From Eubacterium sp. (lineage in GTDB: Bacteria > Bacillota > Clostridia > Lachnospirales > Lachnospiraceae): DNA of 64,000 nucleotides. The stretch is taken from assembly GCA_017539165.1 (NCBI GenBank), contig JAFYHN010000085.1, forward strand, positions 18,799 through 82,798. Direction: 5' to 3'. Below are positions 36,569-47,200 of the stretch, one piece after another. A model generated the notes under the pieces. It was not told the origin of the DNA. It saw only the letters and a list, made by a program, of their open reading frames with translations, and did no database searches. Each line of letters opens with the position of its first letter. Position 1 is the stretch's first letter. Position numbers and translations under genes: made by a program.

Positions 36569-37437
36569 GATATTTCCTTTTTCATTATTGCGTCCTGACA
36601 TTTTATTATTTCATCCAATATTGCTTGTTTTTTTGCTGAGATAGGATTTTGGCCTTTCGTAGATATATTATCTTTAATCTTATTCATCTGCTCCATATCA
36701 TCAGTCACCTCATCAATTTTCGAATATATCTGTTTTAACTTAGTAACCCTAGATTTAAGATCATTGATTTCTGTTATATTTTTATTTGGATTTCCATCCT
36801 CATCAACCCCATTGCTTTTGAGTAGCTTAGCAACCTGATTAGCACCTAGTGAGTCTATAAGCCGCATGATTCCCTCTGTTGCAGGTATTGACTTTACTTT
36901 TATTTTATACGAAACCCTCGGTAAAAAATCACTATCTCGTTGCTCTGGTGAACAGATTCTTGCTTCAAATTTTCTAACATTATCATAAGGATTTTCTTGA
37001 GATCTCACTTCAGCCGAAAAATCTATTTCTGATTCATCAATCCCTAAATTAGCCAAAGGAACAATTGACATTAGCGGAACCCGTACCTGTAATGTGTCTA
37101 CCTTGTATTTTTCCTTATCATTAGCTCTCACTTGTTCAAATGCTATATTTAATGTTTTTAAAAATAGCATTTGCTCATCACCCTTTATATTTGGTTGTGA
37201 AAGACTCTTTATACTTTGTATAATTTCCTCCCGAAGATGATAATCCGATTCTGCTAATGCATGAAGAGGCGCATATACGAGTTCATCTAGTTTTACAAAA
37301 TCACTATCCACAGTCGATGAAGATTCCACTTTATCTATTTCACCTATCAAACTATCAGTTTTATCATTATCACTACTTTTTGAAGAAGAATTGTATTTCT
37401 GAGTATTATTACGTCTATTCCTATTTGAATTGCTCAT
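36532..37437 (-). CDS. DUF2589 protein, first gene of the cassette
   Basis: 301 aa. A ~45-residue Asn/Ser-rich disordered N-terminus precedes a DUF2589 core (DELVYAPLHALAESD, VRVPLMSIVPLANLGIDESEIDFSAEV, PATEGIMRLIDSLGANQVAKLL, ~50-200), then a helical tail with possible coiled coil. No signal peptide. GGGAGGTG stands before the ATG at 37437. It is transcribed from the CTGSTAATTASCAG-linked promoter at 37479-37514. Confidence 0.8.
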   Translation of the reverse strand: MSNSNRNRRNNTQKYNSSSKSSDNDKTDSLIGEIDKVESSSTVDSDFVKLDELVYAPLHALAESDYHLREEIIQSIKSLSQPNIKGDEQMLFLKTLNIAFEQVRANDKEKYKVDTLQVRVPLMSIVPLANLGIDESEIDFSAEVRSQENPYDNVRKFEARICSPEQRDSDFLPRVSYKIKVKSIPATEGIMRLIDSLGANQVAKLLKSNGVDEDGNPNKNITEINDLKSRVTKLKQIYSKIDEVTDDMEQMNKIKDNISTKGQNPISAKKQAILDEIIKCQDAIMKKEISCVISEETHQKN

Positions 37438-37478
37438 ATTTCACCTCCCGATTAATAATAGTATGTCACTACATCCTC

Positions 37479-37514
37479 ATTATATGTAATTGATTCTCTC
37501 CTGCTAATTACCAG
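37479..37514 (-). promoter_or_regulatory. Promoter and operator of the DUF2589-cyclase cassette
   Basis: Operator CTGCTAATTACCAG at 37501-37514. Its minus strand supplies -35 TTAGCA (37502-37507), followed by 17 bp and a perfect -10 TATAAT (37479-37484). A weaker second copy, TGCTAATCAGCA, lies at 37527-37538. The 333-bp gap 37438-37770 otherwise shows no gene. Confidence 0.75.
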
Positions 37515-37700
37515 AAATGAAAAAAATGCTAATCAGCAAAAATCAAACGTTCATAACATCATTAACATCAAACAAGAGTATTATTATCAAAATTATTAAT
37601 TTTCCAATAAAATAGTATATGTTCAATAACGCATTTCACCCTTTCCCACCTCAAAAAACCTTGCAGAAGCGCAAGGCATTTTGAGGCTATTTTTTCATAT

Positions 37701-37736
37701 CTGGTAATTAGCAGGGACAGTGTTTTTTAGCAAAAT
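37701..37736 (+). promoter_or_regulatory. Promoter and operator of the HTH regulator gene
   Basis: Operator CTGGTAATTAGCAG at 37701-37714, the exact reverse complement of the cassette operator and exactly 200 bp away. It supplies -35 TTAGCA (37708-37713); 17 bp later lies CAAAAT (37731-37736). Confidence 0.65.
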
Positions 37737-37770
37737 TGAAAGTATCAATAATGAAAGGAGGCTTACGCCT

Positions 37771-37980
37771 ATGATTTCTTTCAACCCTTTGTTTTCTTAC
37801 ATGAAAACAAACAATATAACAATGTATAAGCTGATAAAGCTTAACATCATTACTGCAACGGAATCGACTAGGGTTCGATGTGATCACAATTTCAGGCTAT
37901 CATTCATAAACAGGCTATGCCATGAACTAAATTGTGAACCCAGTGATCTCATAGAATTTATTCCGGATAAAAAGCAGTGA
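37771..37980 (+). CDS. Small Cro/CI-type HTH regulator of the DUF2589 locus
   Basis: 69 aa, essentially one HTH domain (HTH_26-like): FSYMKTNNITMYKLIKLNIITATESTRVR and LCHELNCEPSDLIEF. ATG at 37771 has AGGAGG 9 nt upstream; longer in-frame starts lack one. It is divergent from the DUF2589 cassette and flanked by the three copies of the operator, one in its own promoter, so it is the obvious candidate repressor of the locus. Confidence 0.82.
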   Translation: MISFNPLFSYMKTNNITMYKLIKLNIITATESTRVRCDHNFRLSFINRLCHELNCEPSDLIEFIPDKKQ

Positions 37981-37989
37981 AATAAAATA

Positions 37990-38024
37990 TGTGGCATATG
38001 AATTCATTTTAATCATATGCCACA
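37990..38024. terminator. Bidirectional terminator
   Basis: GTGGCATATGA pairs with TCATATGCCAC around an 11-base loop, with AT-rich flanks both ways. It ends the HTH gene (+) and the predicted short transcript (-). Confidence 0.75.
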
Positions 38025-38036
38025 CATTTTATTCAT
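38013..38036 (-). other. Seven-codon ORF with perfect ribosome site
   Basis: ATG at 38036 follows GGAAAGGAG with a 5-nt spacer; the ORF reads MNKMCGI then TGA, which lies in the terminator stem. Too short to judge as a gene, but the ribosome site is better than most in the window. Confidence 0.35.
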
Positions 38037-38112
38037 ACCGTCTCCTTTCCGTATCTGCAACAAGATACAATATATTAAACATAATAAGCCGGTATAAGTT
38101 TGTTGCAGTTTC

Positions 38113-38148
38113 ATTATAGAAAGAAAAAACAAATCTGCTAATTACCAG
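38113..38148 (-). promoter_or_regulatory. Third CTGSTAATTASCAG promoter, directing a short transcript
   Basis: Operator CTGCTAATTACCAG at 38135-38148. Minus-strand -35 TTAGCA (38136-38141), 17-bp spacer, perfect TATAAT (38113-38118). It points away from the giant surface-protein gene and into the gap behind the HTH gene. Confidence 0.7.
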
Positions 38149-38170
38149 ATTTGAAATTGTTCACAAAGAA

Positions 38171-38198
38171 GTGGGCCGGCACTAATGTGCCGACCCAC
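38171..38198 (-). terminator. Terminator of the giant surface-protein gene
   Basis: A 12-bp GC-rich stem GTGGG-CGGCAC/GTGCCG-CCCAC with a TAAT/ATTA loop, then TTCTTTG on the minus strand. An outer inverted repeat GTTCACAA/TTGTGAAC flanks it. Confidence 0.75.
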
Positions 38199-38238
38199 CC
38201 TGGAAAGGAAAATTGTGAACCTAGATGATTCAACAATT

Positions 38239-41200
38239 TTATTCTACTGTTACCTTAATCTTCTTATATACACCATTCTGTGCGTATACATATACGAAAC
38301 AAGTTCCCTTAGCTACTGCTGTAATAGTTCCCTTAGAGCTGACTTTAGCTATTTTTGTATTTGTAGAAATATACTTGATTTTTCGCTTCTTATTAATCAC
38401 AAGCTTCTTATTTGCCACAGTTGCTTTTGCTCCAAGATTAAATGTTTCACCCTTTGCAAGATATACCTTATTTCCTTTTGCAACAGTAGTTACTGACTTG
38501 TAGTTAGTATACTTTCCACCCTTTGTAGATACATATATTTTTGCTGATGTACATAAAGCTTCACCCTTTGCATTATATGCAACTACATAATAGTTATATA
38601 ATTTACCAGCCTTCAGTTTCTTTCTAGTGTTCTTGTTACCTGACAATGTAACAATACTTCTTATCTTTGTTCCATAACTACCACCATAAACGGTGTATTT
38701 AGTTGCACCATCAACCTTAGACCATGAAAGCGTAATACTATTCTTTGTTACCCTTGTAGTTCGAAGGAATAATGTATAGAATGTCTCCTTATTAGGATCT
38801 ATCTTAGGCTGTTTAGCTGCTTCTTCTTCGGCCTTCTTCTTTGCAGCTTCTTCAGCAGCCTTCTTTTTAGCAGCATCCTCAGCGGCTTTCTTCTTTGCTG
38901 CCTCCTGCTCTTCTTTGGTAAGCTTAGCATCCGTCTTTACTGCATTAAGTGCTGACTTAGCATTTGCAAGTGCCTTATCTACTTCTTCTGGAGTAGTAGC
39001 TGCATCAATAGCTTTAGCTCCTGCTTCCTTAGCTGCATCAAGTGCCTTCTGCTGAGCATCACGGTAATCAGATTTGTTCTTTGCATCATAGACATCTTCA
39101 AGACGACTCTTTGCAGCCTTCTTAGCATCATCAAGTGCCTTAGCTGTTGCAGCTTTTTCTTCCTCTGCCTTCGCCTTTGCTTCCGCAGCTTCATCTGCAT
39201 CTTTCTTTGCAGCTGCTGAATTCTGATTAGCTTTGTTAACTTCTTCATCAAGAGCCTTAACTGCTGCATCCACCGCCGCTGCTGCTGCTATCTTTTCTTC
39301 ATTTGTCGTAGCAGCTTCAAGTGCCGCCTTTGCAGTTTCTAAATCTGATTTAGCCGAATCAATATTCTGCTTATCATTTTCTGAAGCATATTCATTAGCT
39401 TTAGCATCAGCCGCTGCCTGCTCTGCTAATGTTGATGCTGTTCCCGCCTCTGCTTTTGCAGCTTCTGCAGCTCTTGTCTCATTAATTAGTTCAGCTGCCG
39501 CCTTAACTGCTTTCTTTCCAGATTCAAGATTACCTAATACGTCTTCATTATTCTTTGCATCTTCAATCGCTTTCTTAGCTGCTTCTACTACTGCATCATA
39601 AGCTGTTTTCTCTTCTTCTGTCAGACCATCAGGTTTAATTCTTTCAACATATTCTGCAAGACTATCCTTTGCTACATTCTTAACGAATGGCTGGATATTC
39701 TCCTGATTCATAACAGCCTCAGCTATTGCTGCATGAAGAATCGCATCATCCACTACTTTATCAAGTGCTTCTACAGCATCTTGAAGTGCCTTTGCTTTTT
39801 CTTCCTTATCATCATTTGATGCATCTGCAGGAAGGCCTGCCAGATCTGTCTTAGCTGTATCAACAGCTGCCATAGCTTCGATTACTTTATCTACATCGTC
39901 CTTGATATACTTTGTATACTCAGTATCAGCTACTATAGGACCTGCTTTTTCAAGCACTGCTGTTGCATCCTTATTAGCATCCTCAACAACCTTATCAGCC
40001 GCTTCATTTGCTGCAGTAGTCTTAACTGCCTCAAGAAGAGCTTCCTTAGCTGTTGTAAGAGCTTTTTCTGCTGCTGCAGCAACGCCTTCTGATGTAATCT
40101 CAGCATCATTAGCTATTGTTTCTGTAACTTTCTTTTTAAGATCTGCCTTAGCCGTATTATATGCTGCATCGAGAGCTGCAAGCTGTCCTTCTGTATAATT
40201 GTTTGAGTTCTTCAGAGTATCATATACATCCTGAAGTCTCTTGAGAACATCTGCCTCAGCCTTAGTTACTTCTGCTTTTTTAGCTTCTGCTTCAGCTTTA
40301 TCAGAATTCTCAATTATCTTAAAGTTTGCTGTTACAGTAAATCCTACATATTTAGCGGTGTCTCCTACTATTGCACGTACTGTGTATTCGCCAACTTTTG
40401 TAGGTACTTTATCTGTATAAGTTTCATCACTTGTTCCAGCCACCTTATAAGAGTATTCTACTACCGGCTTATAATCAGCATCTTCTGATTCTGTAGGTGA
40501 AGTAATCTCTATATTTACTGAGATTGTATCTTTATCCTCTACAAATTCAGTTGCTTCTTCATCATCCTTATATGTCTTTACGACACCATCTGCCCTAAGC
40601 TTATCGCTTATTGTATAAGTAGCTGTCTTAGTAAATCCTGTATAAAGATCTCCGTCTTTAACAGTTGCTCTTACAATGTACTCACCTGCATCAACTGGTT
40701 TTTCAGTTGTGTATGCATCATCACCTGATGTAATGAGCTTATACTCATAGGTTATTTCACCGAGTTCATCAAGCTTCTTATCACCTGATGTGATTGCTAT
40801 TACAGGTTCAACCTTAGCTGCATCAGCAAATGCAATTTCAGTAATCTCATCTTTTCCATCTGTGATTGTTAGAGTTCCATCTCCCTCAGCCTTCTCTACT
40901 GTAAGCTTTGCTTCTGCCATTCCGGCTGTAAATCCTTCAGTTTCAGCTGTTGTGATCTCAATCACATATGTTCCAATTGTTGTAGCAGTAAGCTTACCAT
41001 CTTCGCTTAGAACAGCTCCGGTCGTTCCATCTGCTAGTTTGTATGTAGCTTTACCTGCACCATCAGGTACTACAAACAGTTCTGTTATATCCCAGCCTTC
41101 CTTAGTATACTTAACTGTCTTCTCTATTGCTTTAATATCAGGTATCTGTAACCATACTGCATAAAGTGTAAAGTCATCTTTTACCTTTTCAATCTTATAT

Positions 41201-44200
41201 GTCTTACCTGATTCGTAAGCATATTCTGCTTCTTTAGCATCCTTAGTCTTTGACCATCCAATGAATGCATATCCTGTCATCTTTGGAGTCTTCATTACTG
41301 AATCATCATCAAAGCTTATTACAAAATCATCTTCCCACTTAATCTTCTGAGTCTCAGGAACATTTGTAGCTCCCTCAGCTGAGAAGTATACGTTATACTC
41401 AACCGTAGTCTTATATATCGGATAAAGTGTAACATCTGCATTGTAGTTGTTATAAAGCTTAGCAATGATAACTGCTGAATATGTCTTATTAAGATCGAAC
41501 TTATCTGGCTTAGTAGTTCCTGACATATTTGCTATATCAGCAGTCTCTGGATGCTGATTATCAACTGATGAAGTCCATCCTACTACTTCGTAATCACTCT
41601 TATATGACAGACCTTTAACCGTATTCGGCATTACAAACTTCTGTCCATAAGTCATATTGAACTTATCAATCTGATTACCATCTTCTTTAAATACAACATC
41701 AAATGTTGTAGCTTCCCACTTAGCCTTAAGAGTTATAGGCTCTGTAAAGTCTGCAGTTCTGACTGCATTACCAGAAGCGTCGTAGTACATAACTTCCTTA
41801 GTAGCTCCTGCAGAAGTATCTGGAACTGTCGCATAGTATCCTTTGAACGTGAATCCCGGTGCTTCCGGAATTGTGATATCATTAAGTGCTCTTGTGTACT
41901 TAACAAGATATTTATGATTTGTATTATCTATACCTGTTTTCTCTAATACATCTTCTGATGACTCATCAATAGCCACAACATCATCAGCTGCTCTATCTTT
42001 GATCAATACTGATGCCTTACCCCATCCGGTATCAAAGAATTCCTTATCTTCAAGGAAATTCTCACCGATTCCATTAAAGTCATCATCAAATGTAACTTGT
42101 AATATCTTCTCTTTTTCTACTGCGTACAGATCAAATGTACTTGTTTCCTCATCAGCTCCTGTCACAAGATTCTCTATAGCCGAACCATCTTCAAGTGCTA
42201 ATGTTCCACCATTCTTGAATGCCCATCCGGCAAATTCATATCCAGGTGTTGGCTTATATGCATTTGCATCTTCACCTTCAGTAACTACATACTTAAGATC
42301 TGCAACCTTGGTAAGCTTTCCTTCTTTATCATCATATTTGAATTCCTGCTCACCTATCTTATTAGCTTCTGCTTTAGCTCCCTGATAGAAGTTAACCTTA
42401 TATGTATTTGCTTTCCATATAGCATACAGTTTTATCGTATTTGTTTCAGCTGTTTCATCTGTTATAAGTGTCTCTGGAATAGCCTCTGTAGCAGGATCTA
42501 TCCTTGCTGCATCTGTGCCTGTTGCAACAATGTATTTATAATCTGGTGTTTCTGAATCAGCTTTAAGCGCCCAACCAAGGAATGTATAACCTGTCTTACC
42601 TGGTATTACAGAAGCATCAAGCGTTACTACATTATGTGTTGTTGTAGCATCTGTATCTATATGATATGTATTATTATCAAATGGAACACTTCCAGATCCA
42701 GTATTTGGATCATATACAATCTTGAATTCCGGAAGTTTCTGCCATACTGCATAAAGTGTAACAGTGGATGTCTTATTTACATCTTCCTGATCATATGCTT
42801 TTCCTGCCTCTATTATACCTGACTCTGGAACAACATCCTTATATCCATAGTTATCAGGTGAAGCTGACCAGCCAAGGAACTTGTAACCATCTCTTATATA
42901 CACATTATCAGCTGTGGTTACCTGAATCTTATCAGCGATTCTTACATACTTCTGATCTTCTGGATCAACATATGGATCTGCACCTTCTTCAGCAGTTTTA
43001 AGTATTCCACCATTAGCTCTGTAAGTAACCGTGAGCGGTGTATCCATCTTCCATACTGCATAAACAGTAAAGTTTGTTCCATCTACATCTGTCATGTTTA
43101 AGATATCCTGAAGATTCTTATAAACTACATTTCCTGTCTCACTTTCAGCCCAACCCATAAATATATATCCAGGGTATTCGAACTGAGGAGCTGCAATTTT
43201 GCTTGTTTCATCATATGTGAATGTCTGCTTATATGATGTAGTTCCTTCGACTGCAACAAGTCCGTCATCTAATGTTTCTTTAAGTGCCGGAACAGTAGCA
43301 TCCGCTGCTACTTTATTAACTATAGCTGCTGCCACCTCAGGAGCCTTATTTGCATTATAAGTTATCGTATACTTGATAGGTGTCCATACAGCATAGAGGG
43401 TATGACTATAAACCACTCCTTCAGTTGGAACAACATAAGTATAATAGCCACCAGATTCAACTATATCAGTAGAATCTGCTTTAGCGTTTTCATCTTCTGA
43501 CCAACCAACGAATTCATACCCTTCTCTGGTTGGAATTGTGCTTATAACCTTTGTTTTATAACCATCAACATCTTTTGTAAGATAAGTTGCATCTGGAGCA
43601 GGAACTATCTTGCCACCATTTGAGTTATAAGTAAGAATATGCTGATTGCCATCTCCAAATACTGGATAAAGATTTGTTCCTGATGTTGGACTAACTGTTA
43701 TCTTTTCTCCAACAGCATATGTTACTGTATTATCTGGATTTGGATTTGCAGGAGTCCATCCAAGAAGTACCTTGTTTTCTGGAACTGTAGGTACAACATC
43801 TTCATCTGTTTCTAATCCATTTCCTGCCTTACCAATTATTATATTCTTTCCATTATATGTGGTAATTTCGGCTGCTTCATCACCACCATCACTATTTTTA
43901 TAATACCTGAATGTATGCTGATCCGGCTGCCAAACAGTGTAATAAACAGCATCATTATAAAGTGGCTCATCATGAGTCGTTATATACGTAACTGCATCAT
44001 TCTCTTTAGCCCAACCATTAAATGTGTAACCAGTATATGATGGTTTACTCGAATTAACTTCAGCTACTGCTTCTGCGAGAGTATCGCCATACTTTATGGT
44101 TTTTGTTACTGACAGTTTAGTTCCACCGAACTTTCCACCATTTGCATTGAATGATATAGTAAGTTCATCGATATCCCATACTGCCCAAAGAGTAATGTCT

Positions 44201-47200
44201 CCATTAGCAATATCCTTAACAATCTGACCATCTGTATAAGCCACTTTATGATCAAAAGCATCTTTCTCTGACTTAGCCCATCCAAGGAATTCTACTCCAT
44301 TAGGTCCAATTGTCTCTGGGAATGCTTCTGCAAATGTCTTCAGGGCTGTTTCCGTACCATATGTCAGTTCCTGAGAATCTGCATCTTCTGCTGCTCCTAT
44401 AGCTTTTGTTGTACCTTTAAGTTTATTAAATGTAACTTTATACTTCTTTCCTTCCCAACCAGCATAGAAAGTTTTATCTCCTCTTGCGGTTGTTGGGATA
44501 GCGGTAATCTTAGCAGAATCATTAAGTTCCTTAGCATCCTCTGCAGTCTTATACCATCCCTTGAATGAGTACTGATCAGTCTCTGTCAGATCATCAAGAG
44601 TAATATCGCTTCCGGCACTATAAGAACTAGTAATAGTATCCGGAATTGTTCCAATTGTCGAAACATATTTGATATTATATTGTTTCAGAGCTGCATTACT
44701 TATATTTACAGAAAAATCATTACTTGTGATATTTTCTACTTTAAATGTAAATACAGTTTTTCCTTTTCCATCTTCCGCAACATCCGGAAGTACAGATTCA
44801 ACAGTTGTAGAAGTTGGTTTATAAACGGCTCCGTTAATCTCAACCTTTACATCATCCGCTTTGTACTCAGAACTAACTTTTACTGTGAGAACAACACTCG
44901 CATCATGTGGAATACTTGCCATAGCTCCAGTATACTTTCCTGTATTCGTATCATATGAAAGCGGTACATCAATCTTTTCATTTGTACCTTCAAGCTTTGT
45001 TATCTCACCATCATTATTATAAGTTCCCGTATAGCTAACTGAATAAACATCAGGACCTATGTCTGCTATAACGTTCTGATCATATACATTCTTCTGCCAC
45101 TTAGCTTTAAAAACCACATCCTTTTCAGGCATAGTGAACGAAGGATTGATTATTGTACTTGTTCCTGAACTATAAACTGTAGAATCGATATTACTTGTCC
45201 AACCAACAAATGTATAGCCAACTCTGCTTATCATAGATTCTGTTCTAGGATTCACTACAAGAATCGTTGTTCCTGAAGGATATCTCTCAGCCTTTATTTC
45301 TTTATCTTCAGCAAATTCACCACCATTTACATCATAAGAAACCAATGGATTGATCTTCCACTGAGCATAGAAAACTGTATCCTCATAGATCTTTACATTT
45401 ATACCAGATGTACCAGGGTTATAGATATTTTCCTCGTTTGTTTCGGTAGCTTTCTTAGACCATCCAAGGAAAGTATATCCTTTTCTCACTGGCTGATATG
45501 CAGATTCAATCTTATAATTTGCATATTTTCCATTTTCATCTACTTCATCAAATACCACTTCATCATCTGCAGGGATATTTGTTGCAGGTGCGTCAAAGCT
45601 TCCATTTCCATTAAAGCTGATATCCGCACCAGCGCCAGCTTTCTTAACCCATACAGCATAGAGGTTTACATTTTTACCATATTCATGAGCTATCATTCCC
45701 TGATACTGTTTACCCGGAACATACTGTGCCTCTGTATCATAAGGAATTGTACTCCATCCTATAAAATCATAATATTTTGTCGCATGCTCACCTGGATTGT
45801 AATTATCATCAAGTTCAACAAGTGACTTAAGCATAAACTGACCCGCTGTAGCAGTCTGATACTCACCTATTCTTGTAGTTGCATTCTTATCAACAGTTGC
45901 ATTTTCTTCAGCTATGATAGTCCAATCTCTATCATAGTAGGCAATATTGTATGTCTCATCTGACCACACTGCATATAATGTAACTGCATCGCTATTAGGA
46001 TAAGTTTTAAAGGACTCTGGAATGTCATCATTAAGTATAAACTCATTAATATCATCCTTTGATACACTATAAACAAGTTCGTAGCCCTCTGCTCCCGGAT
46101 CTGCCTTTGTTGCAAATCCAATAAGAGCCTTATCAAGCATCTTCTGATTCTTAATAGTAACCTTCTTAGGATATCCATTAGTAAAATTTCCGTTTATAGT
46201 TACATCATTTCCTTCTCCCTTATTCTTATCGAATATCAGAGTATATTCATTTGGTATCCACTGTGCATAAAGTGTGATTGCACCAGGATATACCCACTTG
46301 CCATCTTCAACTATCTTGCCATTAAGTTTACTTGTAATATTTTCATCTGCTATCTTTCCATCAGCGTTAAATACCTCTGTTCCGCCTGAGAGTTCATCTG
46401 CAAAACCAGCAAATGTATATCCAGTTCTTGTAGGAACAGCTGCTATATCAAATGCTGTTATTGTTGATACTTCTGTATCAGCAACAATCTCTTTTGCTTC
46501 GGGAACATTATTATATGCAGTAACCGGAGTAGCTGCATTTTTCTCAAAGAAATCCTGTTCTATTTTATTGCTAAATGTTACATTACCGTTTGTTTTAGTC
46601 CATACAGCTTTTAGAGTTACATCAATAGATGAAATCCACTTTCCATCATCATCAGTATAATCTGTAACAGATTTAACTATAGAACCATTTTTATCAAATA
46701 ACTTTATATCTGTATCACCAATACAATATCCGTCAAATATCCAGCCAGATCTTGTAGGTACTATAATATCAGCAACAACTCCACCATTAGCCACTTCAAT
46801 AGAAGTAGTTCCGGCTGTTGCATCTGTTGCATTCTTATCAAAGGTTATCTTTGAAGAATTCTTAGTCCACTTTGCATAAAGTGTTACAGATCCACCTTCT
46901 GTTTGGGTAAGGTTAGTTACCTCTGCCTGTTCTGTATAAGGTGTTGCCGGTGTAGTTCCAGCTGCATCCGTAGTCCATCCTGCAAATGTATAACCTGATT
47001 TTGTATAGAGATTCTTGCTGAGCTTTGTAGCCTTATCAAATTGAATCTCCTGATCAGCCATGTAACCTGAACCACCATTAGAATCGTACTTTACCGTATA
47101 TGTTATCGGAATAAATTGCCAAAGCTGGTTAGCGTTTCCAAGAAGTTCATGTGCCTGAACATTTTTTCCAGTTACAACAATCCCACCCTCAATATCAAAC

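Larger units (their letters stand above)
37985..38107 (-). ncRNA. Predicted short transcript of the DUF2589 regulon
   Basis: It would start near 38107 from the promoter at 38113-38148 and end at the hairpin 37990-38024. Its 5' end can fold by pairing CTGCAACAA with TTGTTGCAG (38100-38108 with 38055-38063), directly before a ribosome site. It encodes only a seven-codon ORF. It may be a small RNA, a leader peptide unit or the remains of a deleted gene. Confidence 0.4.

Noticed and set aside
38225-38503. 92-aa hydrophobic plus-strand ORF just after the third operator
   Set aside because: It runs antisense to the C-terminal Ig-like domain of the giant protein, and the third promoter points the other way.
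39233-40198. Ser/Ala-rich plus-strand ORFs (39233-39601, 39902-40198)
   Set aside because: Mirror translation of the Ala/Lys/Glu-rich helical region of the giant protein.
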